The notes under the pieces are model-generated. The model saw nothing but the letters and a program-made list of their open reading frames with translations, made no database searches and was not told the DNA's origin. Both the position numbers and the translations under genes were made by a program. From NCBI GenBank assembly GCA_028703175.1, contig JAQVNJ010000156.1, positions 1 to 12,811 of the forward strand: a stretch of 12,811 bases of DNA. Direction: 5' to 3'. This document shows, piece after piece, positions 7,605 through 12,694 of this stretch. How positions within the stretch are numbered: position 1 is the stretch's first letter; each line of letters starts with the position of its first letter. The stretch comes from JAAYCB01 sp012744395. Lineage in GTDB: Bacteria; Planctomycetota; Planctomycetia; Pirellulales; Thermoguttaceae.

Positions 7605-8018
7605 TCAAATCAGGAGGGCCTGGATCACCAGGTGCAGCCGCAACGACGGGCCGCTCCATGGTGGCGGAGTCTCGAGGATCGTGGGGCCTGGACGATTGCA
7701 GTCGAACGTGGCCAAATCGGCCCATCCGACCGTCTGCCGCCCGATGAGGCTGGCCAGGTCCGGGACGCTTTCCGGATCGGGCAAAACGAACGTACAACGC
7801 GGATTCTCGCAGGCGCCCTGGTGCTCGTGAGAACCGTCTGCGAGCGGTTCGTCTGCCGCGTGCGGCGCCCCGTAGTGGAAGCTGTCTGGGCAATCAAGGG
7901 CACATCCGGTCTGCCGAGCCGCCGCGCGCGGCTCTCCGTGAGCATGATGCCAGCAGCACCCTACCAGCAAGTGGTAGAGAACCGCGAGCATCGTCAGGTT
8001 GTGCACCCACTTGTTCAT
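7605..8018 (-). CDS. Small exported Cys/His-rich protein, first gene of the metal-efflux operon
   Basis: A 137-residue protein with an N-terminal hydrophobic segment (MNKWVHNLTMLAVLYHLLVG) ending in LVGC, which fits a lipobox with C21 as a possible lipidated residue; a cleaved or uncleaved signal is also possible. The rest is rich in potential metal ligands: C21, C22, H24, H25, H27, C39, C43, H48, H53, H64, H66, C70, C75, C107. The frame is open further up to 8207, but that extension reads as promoter DNA, and the ATG at 8018 puts the signal sequence at the N-terminus. Its start has no clear Shine-Dalgarno. No family was recognised. Its place directly ahead of adaptor and pump suggests a periplasmic metal-binding or metal-delivery role, an inference from composition and context only. 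Confidence 0.75.
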   Translation of the reverse strand: MNKWVHNLTMLAVLYHLLVGCCWHHAHGEPRAAARQTGCALDCPDSFHYGAPHAADEPLADGSHEHQGACENPRCTFVLPDPESVPDLASLIGRQTVGWADLATFDCNRPGPTILETPPPWSGPSLRLHLVIQALLI

Positions 8019-8099
8019 CGCATGGATCGGTCGCTGTGCGCTTTCCGCCAACCCCGGTTGCCGCCATCGCTGGGAAGTTTGCCTCGGCGGCTCTGTAGA

Positions 8100-8134
8100 A
8101 TCATATAACCGTTCCGCCTCCGGTTCCAGTCCAA
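8100..8134 (-). promoter_or_regulatory. Candidate long-spacer promoter with central dyad, upstream of the metal operon
   Basis: On the minus strand, TTGGAC (8134-8129) and TTATAT (8108-8103) are separated by 20 bases. The spacer carries a dyad, AACCG-N9-CGGTT (8125-8121 / 8111-8107), close to its centre. A 19-20 base spacer with a dyad inside is the known geometry of promoters activated by MerR-family metal sensors. A TATGAT also overlaps (8105-8100). It lies about 80 bases before the start of the Cys/His-rich gene. Short motifs in a high-GC background make this a candidate only. Confidence 0.35.
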
Positions 8135-8233
8135 TCGCGGGGGGGCATCGCAAGGGTCGCCTCGGCGTCGGCATGGGGATCGGGGGCAAGGAGCGGCCTC
8201 GATCCAAAGAAATCGCCCCGCCCCCCTCTGGCG

Positions 8234-8248
8234 CATAGGATACCTATG
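8234..8248. promoter_or_regulatory. CATAGG-ATA-CCTATG dyad over the start of the HEFDH gene
   Basis: Perfect six-base arms with a three-base spacer. The dyad contains the AGGA (8237-8240) that serves as ribosome site for the GTG at 8248, and it ends on that start codon. It could be an operator or a small leader hairpin that masks the ribosome site. Confidence 0.35.
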
Positions 8249-9057
8249 TGGAATCGTTTGACGATGATTTTTCCACCCGCAAGCGTCGGACACCTTTCCT
8301 GCAACATGGCAAACGGCTACGTTTGATGGTCTTTCGCCCCGCTTCGCAGCCGATCCACGCGGCGATCATCGCGTGGATTCTGTCAAACCAGGCAGCCTCA
8401 GCCGAGACACCGGAATACTTTCGCCGGGTGATCGACGAGGCCGGCGTCAGCCTGGTGTTCTACGACCCGGTTCGCGAGCCGAGAGTCCACCGCGGGTACA
8501 CGGCATTCCGGCTCGACATGTTCTACGATGCCTCGTTCCAGTACCGGTGGGAAGACGGGGCGGCGGGCAGACGCGTGACGATCCAGACGGAGATCGGCAA
8601 TCTCCGCTACAGAATCAGCAATCGGGTCGAACTACCCCAGTACTTGGACAGAGACGACTGGTGGAACAATTCGCTCGTCCGGCACGAATTCGACCACGTG
8701 GCAATGACGGTTGACCCCCGTGTGCGGATGCTGTTTGAGCATCTCTGCCGGAACATCTCGCCGATCACCCGGCGTCTGCCTCGCGCCGCGCCAGTCAACG
8801 ACGCCGTGATCAAGGCGATCATCCAGGAGGAGGTCGAGCGGCGATACAATGCGGTTATCGATCTGCTGATCGCCAATGAGCACGCGCTGGACGCTGCCAC
8901 GGGCCACGGTTCCCGCCGGCTCGCCGACCGGGCGGCTTACTTCCGCTCCCTGCTGCTGGAACCGAATCTCAAGGAGCACGATTTCCCGTTTCTGGCCGAG
9001 GTCAAGGACTTGCTGCAAACCAAGGCATATCAAGAAGCTCCATTGCCTTATCAATAA
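8248..9057 (+). CDS. Putative secreted protein with HEFDH (HExxH-like) motif
   Basis: A 269-residue protein read from GTG 8248, which has AGGA seven bases upstream. An ATG at 8326 would give 243 residues and begin closer to the hydrophobic segment, but has no ribosome site. Residues about 27-52 look like a signal peptide ending in an AxA-type site (SNQAASA before ETPE). The mature part has many aromatics and Arg and a metallopeptidase-like HEFDH at 146-150, in the context DDWWNNSLVRHEFDHVAM. Most HExxH zinc peptidases have the two His and the Glu in this arrangement; E164 or E194/E195 could be a further ligand, but no third-ligand motif is clear. It could be a secreted peptidase, or a DUF922-like protein without activity. 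It is divergent from the metal operon with a 229-base shared upstream region. Coding is well supported, activity is not. Confidence 0.75.
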   Translation: MESFDDDFSTRKRRTPFLQHGKRLRLMVFRPASQPIHAAIIAWILSNQAASAETPEYFRRVIDEAGVSLVFYDPVREPRVHRGYTAFRLDMFYDASFQYRWEDGAAGRRVTIQTEIGNLRYRISNRVELPQYLDRDDWWNNSLVRHEFDHVAMTVDPRVRMLFEHLCRNISPITRRLPRAAPVNDAVIKAIIQEEVERRYNAVIDLLIANEHALDAATGHGSRRLADRAAYFRSLLLEPNLKEHDFPFLAEVKDLLQTKAYQEAPLPYQ

Positions 9058-9060
9058 GGC
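9045..9060 (+). terminator. Hairpin overlapping the stop codon of the HEFDH gene
   Basis: GCCTTAT-CA-ATAAGGC is a perfect inverted repeat (a five-pair stem if the loop is six bases) that includes the TAA stop at 9055-9057. It is followed by GCTTTATG, which is not a real T-run, so termination is only possible. Confidence 0.25.
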
Positions 9061-9111
9061 GCTTTATGGGCGATGTGCAGTTCAACGGCCGGCCGTAAAT
9101 CGCGAATTGTG

Positions 9112-9135
9112 AGCCCAAAGTCTTTAACTTGGGCT
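9112..9135. terminator. Hairpin between convergent genes
   Basis: AGCCCAA (9112-9118) pairs with TTGGGCT (9129-9135) around a ten-base loop. It lies between the HEFDH gene and the converging orphan that ends at 9140, the right place for a shared terminator, but neither side has a T-run. Confidence 0.3.
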
Positions 9136-9139
9136 ACTA

Positions 9140-9619
9140 CTATTCGCCACCGTCTCCATCAGAATCCGTACCGGGAGGAAACGGAAAATCGGCGAAGGAG
9201 TTGCCGCCCGCCGCGATGGCGACCACGCGAAACGTACCCGGCGGGCACGGCTTGGCAATTCCTTGCGGGCTCCGCGGAGTGCTCGGGCCGACGATGCACA
9301 TCGCGGCGGTCGGCGGCAGGGGAATGACGTGAACGGGGACCACGTCCAGGCGCCGGCATTCTTCCCGGCACTGCGCGATCCGTTCAGCCGAGACACCGAT
9401 CATGCGAGACAAACTCGCCGCGCGATTGTCGAGAAGGTCAAGGACTAGGATGACGGGATCGTCCAGGCCGCCAGCCCGGGCCTTCTCGTATGCGAACTCG
9501 ATTCGCTCGCGGTTTAACAACAGTAGCTGTCGCCGATACTCCGCGCCCAAGGAATGATTTGCCGACCGTGGCAGGCGCAGGTACTGCTCGTCGAACTCGG
9601 CTGCGTCGTCCCGGCACAT
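9140..9619 (-). CDS. Hypothetical protein downstream of the hydrogenase-like gene
   Basis: A 159-residue protein of unrecognised family. The N-terminal 90 residues look helical and charged (for example LLLLNRERIEFAYEKARAGG) and carry a hydrophobic strand, DPVILVLDLLDN (54-65). The C-terminal half is richer in Pro and Gly and ends FPFPPGTDSDGDGGE. It has no signal peptide and no paired cysteine motif (three single cysteines near residues 84-108 and one at 125). The ATG at 9619 has GGAGG eight bases upstream and lies 15 bases after the stop of the hydrogenase-like gene, so the two should be co-transcribed and perhaps functionally linked. No hydrogenase maturation or electron-transfer signature is visible. 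Function is unknown. Confidence 0.7.
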   Translation of the reverse strand: MCRDDAAEFDEQYLRLPRSANHSLGAEYRRQLLLLNRERIEFAYEKARAGGLDDPVILVLDLLDNRAASLSRMIGVSAERIAQCREECRRLDVVPVHVIPLPPTAAMCIVGPSTPRSPQGIAKPCPPGTFRVVAIAAGGNSFADFPFPPGTDSDGDGGE

Positions 9620-9634
9620 TCCTCTCGCCTCCCG

Positions 9635-10462
9635 TCACTTCGCAACGGCCGCGGGAGATTTCGCCTGCTGCGACCGATCGATGTAACTCGTGTGGAGCAA
9701 CTCATGCGACAGGTGTCCCAGAGGCTTCTGGAGGAAGTCTTGGTAAATCTGCTCGACCTCGGGAGTTTGGTGCGATTTGCGGATCGCGTGCGCGCGGTCG
9801 TCGAAATTGACGCCCTGGGTGCGCGCCTTGCGCGTCATCATGTTGGTGGGGATGATCTGTCCGCCGCCGCCAATGCACCCGCCTTCGCAGGCCATGAACT
9901 CGATGAAGTGGTAGCCCGCAAACTCGCCGCCGCTGCGCACCGATTCGCACACCTTGCGGGCGTTGCCCAAGCCGTGGGCGACCGCCACTTTCACGTTTCC
10001 TTCTTCCATGATCGTCAGGTCGGCGCTGAAGTTCGTATCCCAGACCTGCCGGCAACCCAGCCGACGCAGCGCGGCGTACAGTCTACGCGTCACGAGCGAG
10101 CCCGGCTCGATTCCGAACTCCTCGCCCAGCGTCGCGCGCACGGCCGGTGCGAACTGCACGACCACGTATTTCTCCAAGTCTTTCAGGGCGTGCCACACCT
10201 TCCGCGTATCATCGACCTGGCGCATCGCCCCCAACGGACGCGAGAAGGGGCACGGGGCACACCCCATCATCTTGCTGACGAAATCGGGCAGCTTGCGAAA
10301 GCCGATCGGGCAGCTCAAGATGCACTGACCGCAGCGGGTGCATTTGGCGTCGTCGAACAGCACGCCCTGTTCCTCGTCGAACGACAGTGCGCCCACCCCC
10401 CCCCTGCATGTCATTGCACGTATCCACGCACGCCTTGCACCGAACACACGCGTTGGGATCAT
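9635..10462 (-). CDS. hydA: [FeFe]-hydrogenase-like protein, C-terminal part with internal deletion
   Basis: Second part of an iron-only hydrogenase-like protein; homology starts near 10404, after the frameshift. Seen: the second four-cysteine ferredoxin motif CTRCGQCILSCP (residues 41-52); an insert containing CAPC (68-71); VVVQFAPAVRATLGEEFG (101-118); ADLTIMEEG (147-155); then directly VKVAVAHGLGNARK (157-170), FMACEGGCIGGGGQ (189-202), and the small-subunit-like C-terminus with PLGHLSHELLHTSY. In functional family members about 170-190 residues lie between ADLTIMEEG and the VAHGLGNARK segment, including TSCCPGW and MPCxxK, which hold the catalytic H-cluster. Both are absent, without any frame break. 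Only the third motif and its two cysteines remain. The product cannot form a normal H-cluster, so it is either a relic or a protein with a new, perhaps redox-sensing, role. Confidence in the family is high. Confidence 0.85.
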   Translation of the reverse strand: MIPTRVFGARRAWIRAMTCRGGVGALSFDEEQGVLFDDAKCTRCGQCILSCPIGFRKLPDFVSKMMGCAPCPFSRPLGAMRQVDDTRKVWHALKDLEKYVVVQFAPAVRATLGEEFGIEPGSLVTRRLYAALRRLGCRQVWDTNFSADLTIMEEGNVKVAVAHGLGNARKVCESVRSGGEFAGYHFIEFMACEGGCIGGGGQIIPTNMMTRKARTQGVNFDDRAHAIRKSHQTPEVEQIYQDFLQKPLGHLSHELLHTSYIDRSQQAKSPAAVAK

Positions 10463-10880
10463 GGAACACCGACGGCGACGAGCCTCGCGGCTGGAAGTCC
10501 CATTGGGCTCGCTTCTCCAGGTCGACCATCCCGCTCGACTCGGCCTCGGCGGCCGCGAACTCCTGGATCTGGGCGATGAACTGGCATTGCTGCCGCTCGC
10601 CTAGCTGAGTGAGCCTCTGCCGCAAGACGGTGTCAAGCTGGGAAGACGTGGTGGCGATCTTCATGCCTTCACTAATTGGACGATTAGCCCACACGGCGAG
10701 CGGAACCACTTGGTCGTCCACTTCCACGAGATGAACCAGCGGGCATCGGGGGTTGTTGATCCACGCGAGTTCCTCGAATCCTTTGGGGTGGTGCAACGAT
10801 AGGTGCTGTTGATGGAGAACGCTCAAAAGCTGAGCGGGCCCGTCGAGCGTCGTCGGCTGGCCGTTCAGTTGGATGTTCAT
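10209..10880 (-). CDS. hydA: [FeFe]-hydrogenase-like protein, N-terminal part with degenerate ferredoxin domain
   Basis: First part of the hydrogenase-like protein, from ATG 10880 with AGGA eight bases upstream. Residues 1-77 have the fold pattern of the [2Fe-2S] domain of complex [FeFe] hydrogenases (an opening NIQLNGQ strand, HLVEVDDQ, SEGMKI), but of the four cluster cysteines only the one at about residue 46 remains. The following region, which in the clostridial enzyme binds an extra [4Fe-4S] cluster with His and three Cys, keeps a single Cys (C99). The first ferredoxin motif, CVRCKACVDTCND (145-157), is complete. Homology stops near residue 160 at the C run; the last 60 or so codons are out of frame and are not real protein. 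Joined with its second part it would be about 414 residues, against about 570-600 for enzymes with this domain set. Upstream lies a dyad at 10913-10951. Confidence 0.82.
   Translation of the reverse strand: MNIQLNGQPTTLDGPAQLLSVLHQQHLSLHHPKGFEELAWINNPRCPLVHLVEVDDQVVPLAVWANRPISEGMKIATTSSQLDTVLRQRLTQLGERQQCQFIAQIQEFAAAEAESSGMVDLEKRAQWDFQPRGSSPSVFHDPNACVRCKACVDTCNDMQGGGGRTVVRRGTGRAVRRRQMHPLRSVHLELPDRLSQAARFRQQDDGVCPVPLLASVGGDAPGR
10396..10404 (-). other. Nine-base C run causing a frameshift in the hydrogenase-like gene
   Basis: The upstream frame ends its homology at CNDMQG and then reads unrelated residues. Removing one base from this run (G9 to G8 in the gene's sense) gives CNDMQGGVGALSFDEE, which joins the two ferredoxin motifs with normal spacing. 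Removing four would also keep the frame. Such long runs are prone to sequencing error and to slippage in cells, so phase variation, mutation and error are all possible. Confidence 0.85.
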
Positions 10881-10912
10881 TGGAGGAGTCCTGACGGTGA
10901 AAATAGTGTGGT

Positions 10913-10951
10913 AGTACGACTTGCAAAACCGTAATACGTCCTCGTCGTACT
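10913..10951. promoter_or_regulatory. AGTACGAC dyad upstream of the hydrogenase-like gene
   Basis: AGTACGAC (10913-10920) and GTCGTACT (10944-10951) are perfect eight-base inverted repeats 23 bases apart, 33-71 bases before the start codon. A related sequence, GTAATACGTC, lies between them (10931-10940). This could be a paired operator over the promoter. No regulator family was recognised, and no clear -35/-10 pair was seen. Confidence 0.35.
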
Positions 10952-11018
10952 CGGACTGCGCCCATTCGTCAACAAGGGGGACACAGCCTCACCAGCGACT
11001 CTGACGGACCTACCGCGG

Positions 11019-11075
11019 ATGGGTGGATCGTCCATCACCGGTCAGGCCCTCAACGACCTGAAAGTAGCCACCCAT
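11019..11075. repeat. ATGGGTGG / CCACCCAT dyad (repeat family, outward copy)
   Basis: ATGGGTGG (11019-11026) and CCACCCAT (11068-11075) are eight-base inverted repeats with the same core as the repeats further right but in the opposite order. The interior does not clearly match the other copies. It belongs to the 365-base gap 10881-11245, which holds no gene but is largely repeats and one dyad. Confidence 0.4.
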
Positions 11076-11102
11076 AGAATGGCCAAAACCCAAGACTAAG
11101 GA

Positions 11103-11188
11103 ATTAGGGGCCACCCACAGATTGTGAGAACACGCGTCGGACGGCCTTTTATGGGTGGGCCCCTAATGTCTTATGGGCGGCCCCTAAT
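11103..11188. repeat. CCACCCA/TGGGTGG dyad repeat, copy A
   Basis: ATTAGGGGCCACCCA (11103-11117) pairs with TGGGTGGGCCCCTAAT (11152-11167) apart from one extra base, around a 34-base interior. A further TATGGGCGGCCCCTAAT (11172-11188) repeats the right arm. The left interior (ATTGTGAGAACACG) resembles copy B (ATTGGTGAGAAAACGG), showing common descent. The form is like a REP element or a small MITE. Confidence 0.7.
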
Positions 11189-11226
11189 GGGCGGCGACCC
11201 GGCGCCTGGTGCGGCAACGAAGAAGT

Positions 11227-11240
11227 GATCGCTCGCGATC
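11227..11240 (-). terminator. Palindrome just after the Tat-exported gene
   Basis: GATCGCGAGCGATC is a hairpin-capable inverted repeat (five-pair stem, CGAG loop) five bases past the stop of the Tat-exported gene. In that direction it is followed by ACTTCTTCGTT, a weak T-rich stretch. Confidence 0.3.
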
Positions 11241-11245
11241 CCGGT

Positions 11246-12085
11246 TCAGGCCGAGGGAAGCCTTCCCATCGCCAAGAGTGTGTTTTTCGCCGGCAGGCTG
11301 AACGGCGCGGAGAAATGATAGAACTTGCCCTTCTCCGTGCCGTCCACGACGAGCGACGTCGGTTGCTCGACGATAAAGTCGGCAAAGTGGGGGGTATTGA
11401 AGGCCACGAAAGCGACGCTCAGGCAGGCGATCTGCGGGTCGAACGTCTTGTCCAGATCGGGGTAGGCGACCGGTCCCGTGTCGACCTGGTACATGTTTTT
11501 GTCGAGGCTGATATTCATCGTCTTCGAGGGACACTCGATGACCGCCCGCAGCCCCATCGGTTCGTTGCGAATCTCGGTCTGGGTGACCAGCGGCAGGCCG
11601 GCCGCGGTGGCGTCGCGGATCGCCTCAAATGTCTCGAGCCGAGTGATCTCCGTCGCGTCGCGGAGGAGCAGTCGCGGCTCTCCCCACATTTCTTCGGCCT
11701 TGCGGATCGTGCGGTAGCGATCGCTGATTCTCGCCGGGCGGCGGAAGACAAGCCAGAAGCCGCCGCCGAGAATGGGCAAGAAATCGTAGTTGTCGGCCAG
11801 GAAAAGGTCCTTTTCGCCGAACGTGTTTTCGCTCTTGCAGGAAGCGCACTGGTAGTAGTCGGTCACCGTGCCAGCGTTGTCGTCGAAGATCGTCGTGCGA
11901 CTCTCCACCCAGAATCGAACGTTGTTGAACGCCGCCGTTCCACAGATGAACGACCGGGCATAGTCGAGGCACTTGATCTCCGTTTCGCCCCGTTCGGAGA
12001 CCGCGGCCGTCCCGCGGGCGGCCAGGCACGATCCCGCCAATGTCGCCGCACCGGTCCGCAGGAATGCTCGTCGTGTGCGAATCAT
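11246..12085 (-). CDS. Tat-exported protein of unknown function
   Basis: A 279-residue protein with a twin-arginine signal: MIRTRRAFLRTG, with TRRAFL at residues 4-9 fitting the (S/T)RRxFLK motif, then a hydrophobic stretch and an AxA-like end near residue 28. The start at 12085 has GGAG eight bases upstream; the ATG at 12100 has no ribosome site and would bury the Tat motif deeper. The mature part has scattered cysteines, including CASC (about residues 80-83), and no recognised domain; segments such as GGGFWLVFRRPAR and TQTEIRNEPMGLRAVIECP suggest a beta-rich fold. Tat export implies folding, perhaps with a cofactor, before export to the periplasm. It stands alone, divergent from the merR remnant and flanked on both sides by the dyad repeat family. 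Confidence 0.8.
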   Translation of the reverse strand: MIRTRRAFLRTGAATLAGSCLAARGTAAVSERGETEIKCLDYARSFICGTAAFNNVRFWVESRTTIFDDNAGTVTDYYQCASCKSENTFGEKDLFLADNYDFLPILGGGFWLVFRRPARISDRYRTIRKAEEMWGEPRLLLRDATEITRLETFEAIRDATAAGLPLVTQTEIRNEPMGLRAVIECPSKTMNISLDKNMYQVDTGPVAYPDLDKTFDPQIACLSVAFVAFNTPHFADFIVEQPTSLVVDGTEKGKFYHFSAPFSLPAKNTLLAMGRLPSA

Positions 12086-12248
12086 GGTTTGGACTCCCAA
12101 AAAGGCTCCTGGTGACTCCTATCTCGGGCCAGTCCCCACGAGAAGCTACGGCGGCAAACCTAACCCAGTTGTCGACAACAGTCAAGGAATGGGCAAAGGG
12201 GCAAAAGCAGGCAGAAGAGGCGAAATGGTTGCCCGTAGAAACCGTCCG

Positions 12249-12385
12249 ATGGGCACGTTGACGATTGGCTAAATAGCGCAGCAAGCGGGCGTCGGGGTGG
12301 AGACCGTGCGGTTCTGCGAACGGCAAGGACTTTTTGATGAACCACCGCGGCCTCCATCCGGCTATCGCGAGTATCCGGAACAAGC
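12249..12385 (+). pseudogene. MerR-family transcriptional regulator remnant
   Basis: Read from ATG 12249, the frame gives MGTLTIG, a TAA stop at codon 8 (12270-12272), then IAQQAGVGVETVRFCERQGL and FDEPPRPPSGYREYPEQA. This is the N-terminal winged-helix DNA-binding domain of a MerR regulator (usual form TIGQIAxxAGVxVETIRFYERQGL). Two defects are visible besides truncation: the nonsense codon, which one C-to-T change from CAA would explain, and Cys in place of the conserved Tyr. Homology stops at about 12385, exactly where AAAAGGTGCC repeats begin, so about 90 or more residues (dimer helix and metal-binding end) are gone. MerR proteins of this type often sense metals or redox stress. It cannot be functional. 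Its original target is unknown; the metal-efflux operon is a possible one. Confidence 0.8.
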
Positions 12386-12420
12386 AAAAGGTGCCAAAAG
12401 GTGCGGTGCCAAAAGGTGCC
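12386..12420. repeat. AAAAGGTGCC short tandem repeats
   Basis: AAAAGGTGCC at 12386-12395, a nine-base partial copy at 12396-12404, GGTGCC at 12405-12410, and a full copy at 12411-12420 that runs into the left arm of repeat copy B. They start where the merR homology ends, so they mark the boundary of the repeat's insertion or growth. Confidence 0.75.
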
Positions 12421-12495
12421 ACCCATACATTGGTGAGAAAACGGTGAGCTGTCCGGTCCTGTCAGTTCCCGATCGTCTTTTTGTGGGTGGCACCT
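12414..12495. repeat. CCACCCA/TGGGTGG dyad repeat, copy B
   Basis: Perfect 12-base arms AGGTGCCACCCA (12414-12425) and TGGGTGGCACCT (12484-12495) enclose a 58-base interior. The interior shares CGGTCCTGTCAGT with copy C. The whole unit could fold into a long stem with an imperfect centre. It is sited immediately after the truncated merR. Confidence 0.8.
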
Positions 12496-12575
12496 ATTGA
12501 TTTGCCCACACGCAGCGCAGAACGATCCCGCGCCGGCAGGGCGGCAGGCCAAACGCGGCTCAAGAATACCATAAA

Positions 12576-12660
12576 AGGTGCCACCCATAAACTGGCCAGA
12601 AGACGGCGAGCCTTGCGGTCCTGTCAGTGCCTGATCGACTCTGTTTATGGGTGGCAGCCT
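12576..12660. repeat. CCACCCA/TGGGTGG dyad repeat, copy C
   Basis: AGGTGCCACCCATAAAC (12576-12592) pairs with GTTTATGGGTGGCAGCCT (12643-12660) with one extra base on the right arm. The interior aligns with that of copy B along its length with scattered differences, so the two are related copies and not chance dyads. The 80 bases between B and C (12496-12575) hold nothing recognisable. Confidence 0.8.
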
Positions 12661-12665
12661 GATGA

Positions 12666-12694
12666 TTTGTGGGTGGCCCCTATTGGCCCCTATT
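12666..12694. repeat. Half-copy of the dyad repeat with GGCCCCTATT duplication
   Basis: TTTGTGGGTGG followed by GGCCCCTATT twice in tandem (12675-12684 and 12685-12694). This is a right arm alone, ending like copy A (GGCCCCTAAT). The stretch 12695-12811 after it shows no gene or structure that could be supported. Confidence 0.6.

Noticed and set aside
9554..10579. 341-codon plus-strand frame opposite the hydrogenase-like gene
   Set aside because: The minus strand carries ferredoxin and hydrogenase motifs; this frame carries none.
11019..12694. CRISPR array, suggested by repeated CCACCCA units
   Set aside because: Units are inverted dyads with unequal spacing and related interiors, not direct repeats with unique spacers.
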